A stretch of 44,173 nt of DNA, taken from Planctomycetota bacterium. Its GTDB lineage: Bacteria > Planctomycetota > SZUA-567 > H5-PLA8. The position numbers were made by a program, and so were the translations under genes. The notes beneath the pieces are model-generated. The model saw only the letters and a program-made list of their open reading frames with translations. It searched no databases and was not told the DNA's origin. Below are positions 7,858 through 15,913 of this stretch, one piece after another. Numbering within the stretch: position 1 is the first letter of the stretch; every line of letters starts with the position of its first letter. The DNA lies in NCBI GenBank assembly GCA_016200135.1, contig JACQFI010000046.1:1-44173 (forward strand), written 5' to 3'.

Positions 7858-9387
7858 TCATGACAATCGCCGCGTGGCGTCGAGGAGGCGTTCGGCCATG
7901 CGCGGGCGCTTGCCGGCCTCGGCCATGCTGATCGCGGCCTGCGTCACGCCCAATCGCCCGGCGAGCTGGCCCTGGCTGAGGCCCAGCTTGGTGCGCGCCT
8001 GCTTGAGCAGCGCCGCGGACGTGGGCGGCGGACCGCCGGCCTCGAAGCCAGGCAGGAACGTCTGGTTGGGGTTGTCCTTCGCGGTGCGCGCGGCCTCGCC
8101 GTCCGCGGGCTCGGCTGCGTTCGCGGGCAACCCCTGCTGCGCGCGCTTGGCCAGCGTGTTCGCGAGGATCGAACGCAGAAAATCCGGCGCCTCGACGGTC
8201 CACATCTCTTCGAGCGCGTCGTGGTGGCCCACGACGCGCCCCATCCGGACCATGTAGGGCTTGCGCGGCGTAGGGACGAAAGTCTCGGTGGGCCGGTTCT
8301 CCACGCGCGGCGGCAGGACGCGGTCCCACGGCTGGTCCATGGGGCCGTAGCGGAAGCGCGCGGTCTCGAACGCGTGCACGTAGCCTTGATCGACCATGTA
8401 GCAGAGCGACTTCTCGATCTTCTCCAGCATCTCGTGGTTCGTGTACTCCTCGTCGGCGATGCCCGCCATGCGCAGGAAGCTCCGCGCCGTGTAGCGCAGC
8501 GGCATGCAGCCGCTCATGCGGAATTTGATCGGCAGGTGCACGCCCAGCGTGAGCGTCAGCGCCTGCTGATGCGCGTTCTCGCGCGAGAGCTTCTTGAGCT
8601 GGTGCGTGTAGAAGTTCTGCTGCGCGCGCGTGCCTTCGGCGGCCAGCCCAAACAATTGCGGATTGATGCGCAGGATGAAACGCTCGTTGGTGGTGATGCG
8701 CTCGCGCAGCTTCTCGGCGTCGGTGGCGGGCTCTTCCCAGCTTGCCGCGCTGGCCTCGTCGAGCAGCAGGCGCACTTTCACGGTCGAACCTTTGCGCGTG
8801 CCGAGGCGAAGCTCCTGCACGACCACGAGCGAGCAGAGCAGTCCGATAATCTCGCGGGCCTCGTTGAGGTGCTTGGTGGTGTGGTACGCCTTGCCGTTGA
8901 CGCGGTTGCTGCGCTTGTAGCCCAGGATGTCCAGGTGCCGGTTCACGTCGAAGATGAACGAGCCCGGCAGCCCGTTCTCGCGGCTCGCGCCGTTCTCTTC
9001 GGCTGCGATGAAGATTCCAAGCAAGTGCTTGAGCCCCGAGGGCCCGAACTGGCGCTTGATCAGGCCGGAGAGCTCGCCTTCGCGCCAGAGCGGGTCGTCT
9101 TGGAAGAGGCTGACGCTGGTGCGTGCCTCGCTCTCGCGCCCGCTGTAGACGATGTACGTGCTGATCTGCGTCGAGCGCAGGCGGCCCTTGCGGTCCAGCC
9201 TCGGGCGGCCGTCGGCGAGCAGTTCGGCCGCAAGGTCCCCGCGCCGTGCCTGCCCGCTGAAGATCGGGATCAGACCCAGGAAGAGCGCCGTGGACGGCAT
9301 CCGGAACGTGCCTTCCGACGGGAGGGCAGGGAGCGCCGCGGACGGCGCGGCCAATTCAAGCGGGCTCTCGATTTCGGGCTCAGGCAT
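7858..9387 (-). CDS. Large protein with C-terminal XRE-type helix-turn-helix; N-terminal part unrecognised
   Basis: 509 aa. The last 50 residues (about 460-509) form a clear Cro/C1-type HTH: LLKQARTKLGLSQGQLAG then RLGVTQAAISMAEAGKR. The first about 450 residues have no signal peptide or membrane helix and I do not recognise them. They are rich in Arg and Leu, include a segment around 105-215 with predicted alternating helices and strands, and repeatedly pair basic and aromatic residues, which would suit a second nucleic-acid-binding region. The general look (winged-helix-like N-terminus, basic, about 500 aa) is compatible with a plasmid- or phage-type replication initiator or a regulator; neither is proven. 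A promoter with a palindrome lies directly upstream and the predicted leader is only a few bases long. The FkbM gene follows 10 nt downstream. Confidence 0.7.
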   Translation of the reverse strand: MPEPEIESPLELAAPSAALPALPSEGTFRMPSTALFLGLIPIFSGQARRGDLAAELLADGRPRLDRKGRLRSTQISTYIVYSGRESEARTSVSLFQDDPLWREGELSGLIKRQFGPSGLKHLLGIFIAAEENGASRENGLPGSFIFDVNRHLDILGYKRSNRVNGKAYHTTKHLNEAREIIGLLCSLVVVQELRLGTRKGSTVKVRLLLDEASAASWEEPATDAEKLRERITTNERFILRINPQLFGLAAEGTRAQQNFYTHQLKKLSRENAHQQALTLTLGVHLPIKFRMSGCMPLRYTARSFLRMAGIADEEYTNHEMLEKIEKSLCYMVDQGYVHAFETARFRYGPMDQPWDRVLPPRVENRPTETFVPTPRKPYMVRMGRVVGHHDALEEMWTVEAPDFLRSILANTLAKRAQQGLPANAAEPADGEAARTAKDNPNQTFLPGFEAGGPPPTSAALLKQARTKLGLSQGQLAGRLGVTQAAISMAEAGKRPRMAERLLDATRRLS

Positions 9388-9398
9388 AACAGTAGGGT

Positions 9399-9426
9399 GT
9401 TATATCGGCTGAATGGGCTAAGTCCA
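9399..9426 (-). promoter_or_regulatory. Sigma-70-like promoter of the XRE-HTH gene, near-leaderless
   Basis: On the minus strand, TGGACT (9421-9426; 4 of 6 to TTGACA) and TATAAC (9399-9404; 5 of 6 to TATAAT) are separated by 16 bases. Transcription would start near 9392, about five bases before the ATG at 9387. No Shine-Dalgarno is present, consistent with a nearly leaderless mRNA. The -35 box lies inside the palindrome at 9417-9434. Confidence 0.5.
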
Positions 9427-9434
9427 GACTTAGC
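9417..9434. promoter_or_regulatory. Candidate operator: 18-bp inverted repeat over the -35 box
   Basis: GCTAAGTCCAGACTTAGC has perfect 8-bp arms around a 2-bp centre. It covers the predicted -35 element of the XRE-HTH gene. XRE regulators commonly bind such dyads and repress their own promoters, so autoregulation is a reasonable inference. The divergent AsmA-like gene begins 118 bp away and could be affected too. Confidence 0.5.
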
Positions 9435-9551
9435 GGCGCACGACTTTCCCGTTGACTCGCGTTGTGGGCGGCATCAGGTATGGTTGTGTGCGCTGAAGCG
9501 TGAAGAAGCTCCGATAGCGGTGCGTCCCTTGTTCAAAGGACCAAAGGTTCC

Positions 9552-12500
9552 ATGAGCACGTCTCCTACAACTGCACCCGCCGCGCCCAAGGGCTCCAAAC
9601 TTAAGTGGGTGGTCCTGGGGCTGGTTTTGATCCTCCTGCTCCCCGTGCTCGTGCTGGGCGGCCTGCGGCTCTACTACAACGATAACTACATCAAGGGCGA
9701 GATCGAGAAGACGCTCGCGGAGAAGCTCGGGCGGGACTGCAAAATCGGAGCGCTGGAGCTGAGCATCCTCGGCGGGACGGCGGCGCTCGAGAACATCACG
9801 ATCCCGAACAAAGAGGGCGGCTTCGAGAGTCTCGAGACGCTCAAAGTCGGCAAGATCAGCGTCACCGGCGCGTTCGTCTCTCTGGCGCTGAACAAAGGGA
9901 CCGAGGTCGAGGGGCTGAAGGTCGAGATCGTCAAACCTGAGTTCATCGTCGAACGGTTGCTCAAGGACGGCAAAGAGGTCACGAACCTCGACGACATCTT
10001 CGAGAAGTTCTCTTCGGGCGCGCAGGGCACCTGGCCCAAAGCGACCGGACTCAAGAAGCTGAACGTCGAACTCAGCGTGCGCGAGGGCGTCGTGCGCTTT
10101 CGCGACAAGGCGCGCGGCCTGGGCGAGAGCCGCGCCGAGTCCATTACCTTCACGGCCACGCAGCATAGTTTAGGCGAGAAGCTTGCGGGCAAGCTCGGGC
10201 TGAAGCTGATTACGCCGCAGACGCCCACCGGCGGCAGCCTGGACGCGGACCTTGCGCTGACCTGGATCGACGCGCAGGGTAACATCCCCCACCCCGCGCA
10301 GCTCAAGGATCTCTCCTTCGACAGCAAGCTGAACAATCTCGACGCGCCGTTCCTGACGCGGCACTTCGGCCTGCACGTGCTCGTGATGGACAAGAAGCTC
10401 GAGACGACGCTCGGCCAGGCGGTCACAGGCACGCTCAAGCTCGACGCACCGGAACTCTCCAAGGCCGCGCTCAAGGCGGACCTCGAGACGCCGGGCCTGA
10501 TCTCGCTCTGGGAAAAAGGCGTGCTCAAGGCGGGGCAGCTCGCCGCGCATATCAGCGTGGAAGGCGGCGGCGGGTTCGATCTCGATAAGGGCGCGCTGCG
10601 CCTCGAAAAGATGAAGGCGCATCTGGATCTCGGCCCCACGCCTGCGTCGCTAGGCGCGGCTGCCGGCGCGAAGGGCATGGACCTCGACGTGGACTTCGCC
10701 GGCCAGGCGGGCAAGCCGCCGGTGATCGCGGTCAAGACGCAGTGCAACCTCGAACAGCTCTTCTCGACCGACATCGGCGCGGCGCTGCAGCTTAAAGACC
10801 GCGTGGGCGGGAAGCTCGCGATCGACGGGACATCCTCGGCCGACGCGCAAGGCCGCTGGCACAGCGCGGGCAAGCTCACGACCGATCAGGCGTACGTCAT
10901 CGTCGAGAACGTCAAGCAGCCGACCTCGGTGGAAGTGAACTTCGATACCGCGATCGCGCTCGACAAGGACGGCAATCCTGACAAAGGCGAAGCGACGCTC
11001 GCATGCAAGGCCAACGCCTTCAGCGTGAATACGGACGGCCCGCTGCAACTGGCGGGGCTCAACGATGCCTCCAAATTGAATCTACAGGGCAAACTCAAGT
11101 TTCAGGTGCACGGGCGGGAACTCTGGAAGGAGTTCGGGCCCATGCTTGCCATCGCGAACCTTGGTTCGCCGCTCGAAGAGGACTTCGAGGGCAGCGCGAC
11201 GATCGCCGGCACGCCGGGCAAGTTGAAGGCCGACCTCGAGGCCGTACTCAGCCGCCAGGTGGAACCGAAACAGGAGATGCGCCTGAGCGGCGGCGTGAGC
11301 TACGACGGCGACGCGCTCGTCGCGGCCGCGGGCAAGCCCTACCTCGAGTTCAACGTGCAAGTGAAGTCCGCGCGCGACAAGTCGCTGAGCTTCAGCGCCG
11401 CGGGGACCTCCACGCGCTTTAAGGACCGCATGGAGACCGACGTGCCTGCGCAGCAGTTCATGGGCACGCTGGAGGCGCTGAAGGCGCTGGCCAAGCGCTT
11501 CAACGCGTATGTGGGCGTGCTGCCGGAAGGCGGCCTGACGTTGAGCGGGTCCGCGCAGATGACCGCGCATACCAAGATCGTGCGCCGGCTGGACGCGCAG
11601 GGCCAGGAGACCGGCCGGGACCTCAACACCTCGGCGGAACTGAAGCTCTTCCAGTTCGACTTGCAGGCCCCGCCGCTCGCTCCGGGCAAGCCGCCGGTGC
11701 GCTGGCAGGAAGCGGAGGCGAGCCTTACGGCGGAACTCGCGCAGCACACCGAAGGCGCGAAAGCCTTACTCACGGTGCCGCGCCTCAAGCTGGCCTCGGG
11801 CACGCTGGACCTCGACGCGAGTTTCGAGGACGCCGATGTCGGGCTGCTCTCGCTGGCGCTGAGCAAGCGGCCCTTTGCGCCGCGGGATGTGCTCCAGGCG
11901 ATGCCCAAGGCGGCGCTCAAGGCCCAGGCCGCGCCGGAGTGCCTCGCGCGGCTGCAGGCGCTGGGGCTGATCCCGGACGATCCGGCGGCCAAAGGCGCGG
12001 TCAATCTCGAAGCGACGTTCGACGCCAAAGACCGCGTGCTGCGCGTGGGCGCGGCGGGATTCAAGGGCGATGCGTTCGAGGTCGTGCTCCAGCCGCAGGC
12101 GATCCAGGCAACTTCGCTGCTGGCGCTGGTGGAAGGGTCCATGGCCGGCATGGATAAACTTCGCGCCGCGCTGCCGGGCAATCTGCCGGACATGCAGGTG
12201 GGCCTGAAGGTCTTCGCCGGGGCTCTGGACGCGCTGCGCCGCTTTAAGCTCCTGCCGCAAGACTTGGCGCTAAAGGGCGAAGGCAGCGCGACGGTGCGCT
12301 ACGACGGCAACGGCGACCGGCTCTTTCTGGACGGCATCGAGTTCACGCAGACCAAGGACGCGCATTCTCCGCTGCGCCGGTTCTCGCTGACGGGCGAGAT
12401 CGCCCAGGCGAGCCAGTTGGCGCTCTCGCCGCCGGCGAACGCGGCCGAGTTGCTGCAGCACTTCGACAAGGGGCTGCATCTGACGCAACTGGACGTCGAT

Positions 12501-14780
12501 CCCGCGCCCCTGCTGAAATTCCTCCAGTCGCTCAAGGTCGGCGGCGAGATGCTGAACGAGGCGGCCGTCGGCGTGTACGCAGTGGAGAGCCTGTCCGTTC
12601 AGGACGCAACGGTGCGGCGCGGCGAGAAACCCGGCACGCTGCTGCTGACGCTGAACGCGCAGAGCGACTTCTCATTTCATCCGCGCGTGGCCGTGGGGCA
12701 GGCGCCATCGCGCGATGCCGAGTCCGGCCTGAAAGGCGCCTGGGGTACCGCGCCCGGCGCGCCGCTTAAGGTGAACCTGAACCCGGGGCAGTTCGCGGCG
12801 GAAGGCGCGCTGGTCTTCGATCAGGCGCGGCTCTTCTGTTCCGCCGCGCGGCCGTACGTCTACGACAAAGCCGCGGGCCAGGAATGCCGTGTCACGTTTA
12901 ACGCGAAGCAGGCCGCCGACGGCACCCTCACGCTGGACGCGGCGGAGATCAGCGGCGGACCGTTCGCCGTGCGCGTGAGCGGCTTCTCGTACAAGGACCA
13001 GGGCGGCAAGGCGGCGCTCGCGCTTGCCTCCGCCGACATGACCGCGCCGCTCGCGCTGAGCCTGCGCGGCCTAGCGCTGAACGCCGCGGCCGACCGGCTG
13101 AAGGTCACCGTCTCCGGCCCGAAGCTGGAATGGGCGCAGCTTAGCCCGTACCTCGCGCTGCCGCCCAGCTTCCAGGTCGGCGGGACGGCCGAGAACGTGC
13201 AGATCGATTTCGACGGCCGCCTCTCCGGCTTGACCAAGGCCTTCGGGCCGCAGGACAAGTTCACCTTCCGCGCCGACCTGAAGGATGTCTCGCTGCAAGG
13301 CAACCTGCCGGGCGAGCCCGTCAAGTGGCTGCTGAACGGCCCGCTCGTGGCCGACGGCTATACGTTCGCGAGCAAGAGGCTCTCCGCCGATCTCGTCTAC
13401 TCCGCGCCCGGCCGCGCGACGCTGCGGCAGCAGATCGCGCTCTCGGTGCAGATGACCGGCAAGAAGGGCCTGCCGCTCCTGGACGCGCTTAAGGCCGACG
13501 GCCTGCCGCTGGCGATTACGACGCCCGTGGAGAGCCGCACCACGTTCGACCTCGAAGGCGTGCTCGACGCCATTGGAGCCTTGGCCAGCGCCGCGTCCTC
13601 GGGCGGGGCTGGGTCGTCCTCTTCGTCCTCGGCCGGACTGGCCGGCATCCGCAACCTGCGGCTCGAAATTCCCATCATCAGCGTGCCCAAGCTGCTGCTT
13701 TATGGCTTCCTGCTCGAAGACCTGAAGGTTCCGGGCGATCCGGCGCAGCAGAAACCCGGCGTTACGCTGGACGGCTTGGTGGTCGAGATTCCCACCGCCG
13801 CGTCGCACCTGTACGGGACGACCGTGCGCATCTCGAACGGCCGCTACGACCTCTCGAAGCTGCCCGGGCCGATCCTCCATTCGCAGGACGTGGAGACCGA
13901 CGGCGGCATCGATATCGCGGGCCTGGTGGCCGCGCAGAAGCCGCCGGGGAAGGACGACTATCAGATCGGCGGCAAGGTGAAGCTCAAGGGGACGCTCGCG
14001 GGCGCGGGCTTCGAGGCCGGCCAACGGCGGAGCTGGACCGGGACGTTCGCCGCGGACCTGACCGGCCTGAACGCGCGCAAGCCGCCCAAGGGCAAGACCA
14101 GCGTCTTTGACGATTTCCTTGGCGGCGCCAAGAAGGAAGGCATCGGCCTGCTGGGCGGCATCCTGGGCGGGCGCACGGGCGAGACCGCGGGGCGGCTCTA
14201 CAAGAATGACTTTGGGCTGAACCTGAACGACTTCACGTTCGAAGCGCTGACGGTGAAGGCGACGATGCGGAACGGCGTGGCCGCGGTCGAGCGCGCGACT
14301 CTGGTGGCCATGGGGGACAACAAGGGCCTGAAGGTTCCCTTCGAAGGCAAGCTTGACGCCGCGACCGAGACGTTCGCGCCGCAGTTTACGCTCTGGCCGG
14401 CGGAGATCCCCGCTTCGACGCAGCAGTTGCTGAACCTGGACAAGCTGTACGAGAAGGACCGCGCGGCGATTCTAAAGGACTTCGCGGACGGGAAGCTGAA
14501 AGTGGTTCTGACGGGCGCGCTGAACAATCCCAAGGACAACCGCATCGATCTGGCGGCGCAGTTCGACGCGCTCACCGCGCGCATCGACAAGATGCAGGCC
14601 GACAAGGCCGCCGCGGACCGCGCGGCGCAGCAGGCAAAGGAGAACCCGCCGCTCGCGCCGAAACCGCCCGCGCCGGCTCCGAATCCTCCGCCCGCGCAGA
14701 ATCCGCCGCCGGCGAAGAACCCTCCCCCGCCCGCCTCGAACCCGCCGCCGCCTGCGCCCAATCCGCCGCCGCCGAAGTAA
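9552..14780 (+). CDS. Giant AsmA-like (repeating beta-groove type) membrane-anchored protein
   Basis: 1742 aa with one N-terminal transmembrane helix (about 18-40: WVVLGLVLILLLPVLVLGG). The typical AsmA start follows: LAEKLGRDCKIGALELSILGG, then 'leNItIpN'. The rest is a long series of amphipathic beta-strands separated by short polar loops, as expected for AsmA/DUF748/TamB-type proteins that form a hydrophobic groove across the periplasm and carry phospholipids or help assemble the outer membrane. The last about 45 residues are a proline/asparagine-rich tail (repeats of NPPPP) that could reach through or bind the wall. No catalytic motif is seen. AAAGG lies five bases before the ATG. The EEP-family gene follows after 22 nt, so they probably share a transcript. 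The family call is by overall pattern; the cargo is unknown. Confidence 0.75.
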   Translation: MSTSPTTAPAAPKGSKLKWVVLGLVLILLLPVLVLGGLRLYYNDNYIKGEIEKTLAEKLGRDCKIGALELSILGGTAALENITIPNKEGGFESLETLKVGKISVTGAFVSLALNKGTEVEGLKVEIVKPEFIVERLLKDGKEVTNLDDIFEKFSSGAQGTWPKATGLKKLNVELSVREGVVRFRDKARGLGESRAESITFTATQHSLGEKLAGKLGLKLITPQTPTGGSLDADLALTWIDAQGNIPHPAQLKDLSFDSKLNNLDAPFLTRHFGLHVLVMDKKLETTLGQAVTGTLKLDAPELSKAALKADLETPGLISLWEKGVLKAGQLAAHISVEGGGGFDLDKGALRLEKMKAHLDLGPTPASLGAAAGAKGMDLDVDFAGQAGKPPVIAVKTQCNLEQLFSTDIGAALQLKDRVGGKLAIDGTSSADAQGRWHSAGKLTTDQAYVIVENVKQPTSVEVNFDTAIALDKDGNPDKGEATLACKANAFSVNTDGPLQLAGLNDASKLNLQGKLKFQVHGRELWKEFGPMLAIANLGSPLEEDFEGSATIAGTPGKLKADLEAVLSRQVEPKQEMRLSGGVSYDGDALVAAAGKPYLEFNVQVKSARDKSLSFSAAGTSTRFKDRMETDVPAQQFMGTLEALKALAKRFNAYVGVLPEGGLTLSGSAQMTAHTKIVRRLDAQGQETGRDLNTSAELKLFQFDLQAPPLAPGKPPVRWQEAEASLTAELAQHTEGAKALLTVPRLKLASGTLDLDASFEDADVGLLSLALSKRPFAPRDVLQAMPKAALKAQAAPECLARLQALGLIPDDPAAKGAVNLEATFDAKDRVLRVGAAGFKGDAFEVVLQPQAIQATSLLALVEGSMAGMDKLRAALPGNLPDMQVGLKVFAGALDALRRFKLLPQDLALKGEGSATVRYDGNGDRLFLDGIEFTQTKDAHSPLRRFSLTGEIAQASQLALSPPANAAELLQHFDKGLHLTQLDVDPAPLLKFLQSLKVGGEMLNEAAVGVYAVESLSVQDATVRRGEKPGTLLLTLNAQSDFSFHPRVAVGQAPSRDAESGLKGAWGTAPGAPLKVNLNPGQFAAEGALVFDQARLFCSAARPYVYDKAAGQECRVTFNAKQAADGTLTLDAAEISGGPFAVRVSGFSYKDQGGKAALALASADMTAPLALSLRGLALNAAADRLKVTVSGPKLEWAQLSPYLALPPSFQVGGTAENVQIDFDGRLSGLTKAFGPQDKFTFRADLKDVSLQGNLPGEPVKWLLNGPLVADGYTFASKRLSADLVYSAPGRATLRQQIALSVQMTGKKGLPLLDALKADGLPLAITTPVESRTTFDLEGVLDAIGALASAASSGGAGSSSSSSAGLAGIRNLRLEIPIISVPKLLLYGFLLEDLKVPGDPAQQKPGVTLDGLVVEIPTAASHLYGTTVRISNGRYDLSKLPGPILHSQDVETDGGIDIAGLVAAQKPPGKDDYQIGGKVKLKGTLAGAGFEAGQRRSWTGTFAADLTGLNARKPPKGKTSVFDDFLGGAKKEGIGLLGGILGGRTGETAGRLYKNDFGLNLNDFTFEALTVKATMRNGVAAVERATLVAMGDNKGLKVPFEGKLDAATETFAPQFTLWPAEIPASTQQLLNLDKLYEKDRAAILKDFADGKLKVVLTGALNNPKDNRIDLAAQFDALTARIDKMQADKAAADRAAQQAKENPPLAPKPPAPAPNPPPAQNPPPAKNPPPPASNPPPPAPNPPPPK

Positions 14781-14802
14781 ACAAAGATCGAGGGCCGACT
14801 GC

Positions 14803-15678
14803 ATGTTCGGTAAGCTGCTCCTCGCGCTCTGCGTATTGAGCTTCTGCGCCTGGTCCGCGGGAGAAGAGAAAGCGGCGCCCGCGGAACAGGCGGAGCTCAA
14901 GACGCTCACGCTCGTCACCTACAATGTCTTCGAGCACCCCGTGGAAGAAGAGAAGCGCGCGCCCGCGCTCCTGCGCCTGCTCAAGGATTCAAAGGCCGAC
15001 CTGCTGGCTTTGCAGGAAGCGCAGCCGTGGTTCATGGCGCGGCTGCAGAAAGAGGAGTGGATCAAAGAGTATAAAATCGCGCAGCCCAAGACGAAGTCGG
15101 GCGAACCGTGCGAGTTGTGCTTGCTCTCGAAGATTCCCTTAGAGAAGGTTGAATACCTTGAACTGCCCGGCCGGCTGGGACGCGGGGCGCTGATCGTCCG
15201 CTGCAAGAGCGGAAGCCGGAGCATGGCGCTGGCCACGGTCCATCTGGAGAGTTTTCTCGAGGACGGTCCCGTCCGCGCCAAGCAGCTTGAGGCTGTTTTT
15301 CCAAAGTTGAAGGACGCGGACGACGCCGTGCTGTTGGGCGACTTCAACTTTGGAGACGGGGAGAAAGAGGCGGAGAGCCTGGATAAGGGTTTCACCGATC
15401 TATGGACCGCGCTCCATCCCAAGGAACCCGGGTACACCTGGGACAAGGAAGCCAGCCCGATGGCCCGGCAGGGCTCGTTTCCAGACGAGAAAAGCCGCCG
15501 GCTGGACCGGATCCTCGTGCGCTCCGAGCATTGGAAGGCGAAGGAGCTCTCGTTGCTGGGCGACCGTCCTGTTTCTGAGAAGGAAAAAGACCTCTTCCCT
15601 TCCGATCATTTCGGGTTGATGGCACGGCTGGAGTTTCAGCCCCCGCCGCCTCCGGAGCACAAGCCGCCGACGAAGTGA
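14803..15678 (+). CDS. Secreted endonuclease/exonuclease/phosphatase (EEP) family protein
   Basis: 291 aa with a signal peptide (MFGKLLLALCVLSFCAWSAG). The full set of EEP metal-site motifs is present in order: TYNVFE (Asn41), LLALQEA (Glu72), a VHLES histidine, LLGDFNFG (Asp and Asn), RLDRILV and the terminal SDHFGLMA (Asp-His). The fold is that of DNase I, exonuclease III, sphingomyelinase and inositol phosphatases, all Mg2+-dependent phosphodiesterases. Export suggests an extracellular or periplasmic substrate such as nucleic acid or phospholipid, but family membership alone cannot decide. A short proline-rich tail (PPPPPEHKPPTK) resembles that of the AsmA-like protein encoded 22 nt upstream. 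Confidence 0.88.
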   Translation: MFGKLLLALCVLSFCAWSAGEEKAAPAEQAELKTLTLVTYNVFEHPVEEEKRAPALLRLLKDSKADLLALQEAQPWFMARLQKEEWIKEYKIAQPKTKSGEPCELCLLSKIPLEKVEYLELPGRLGRGALIVRCKSGSRSMALATVHLESFLEDGPVRAKQLEAVFPKLKDADDAVLLGDFNFGDGEKEAESLDKGFTDLWTALHPKEPGYTWDKEASPMARQGSFPDEKSRRLDRILVRSEHWKAKELSLLGDRPVSEKEKDLFPSDHFGLMARLEFQPPPPPEHKPPTK

Positions 15679-15689
15679 GCGCCTGAGTA

Positions 15690-15728
15690 TCCTTGTATTC
15701 CTGAAGTCAGACTACAGAAATGCAAGGA
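15690..15728 (+). terminator. Weak hairpin downstream of the EEP gene
   Basis: TCCTTGTAT (15690-15698) can pair with ATGCAAGGA (15720-15728), nine pairs including one G-U, with a 21-nt loop. No T-tract follows. It may end the AsmA/EEP transcript, but the support is slight. Confidence 0.25.
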
Positions 15729-15913
15729 CCTCCAAGGTGGCCCGAATCAGCCGTGACGGCTCCGCCGAGAAGCATGCTGCAAGAATGTGAAGATTTTCCG
15801 ACGCCCTTAAGCCGCTGAAAAAATCTTTTCAACAATCACACAACGTGAGCGCAAAATAGCCGGTCCCGCGTCTCCGCTTGCGCCGTCTGAGGGAAGAACA
15901 CGGGAGCAGCGGC

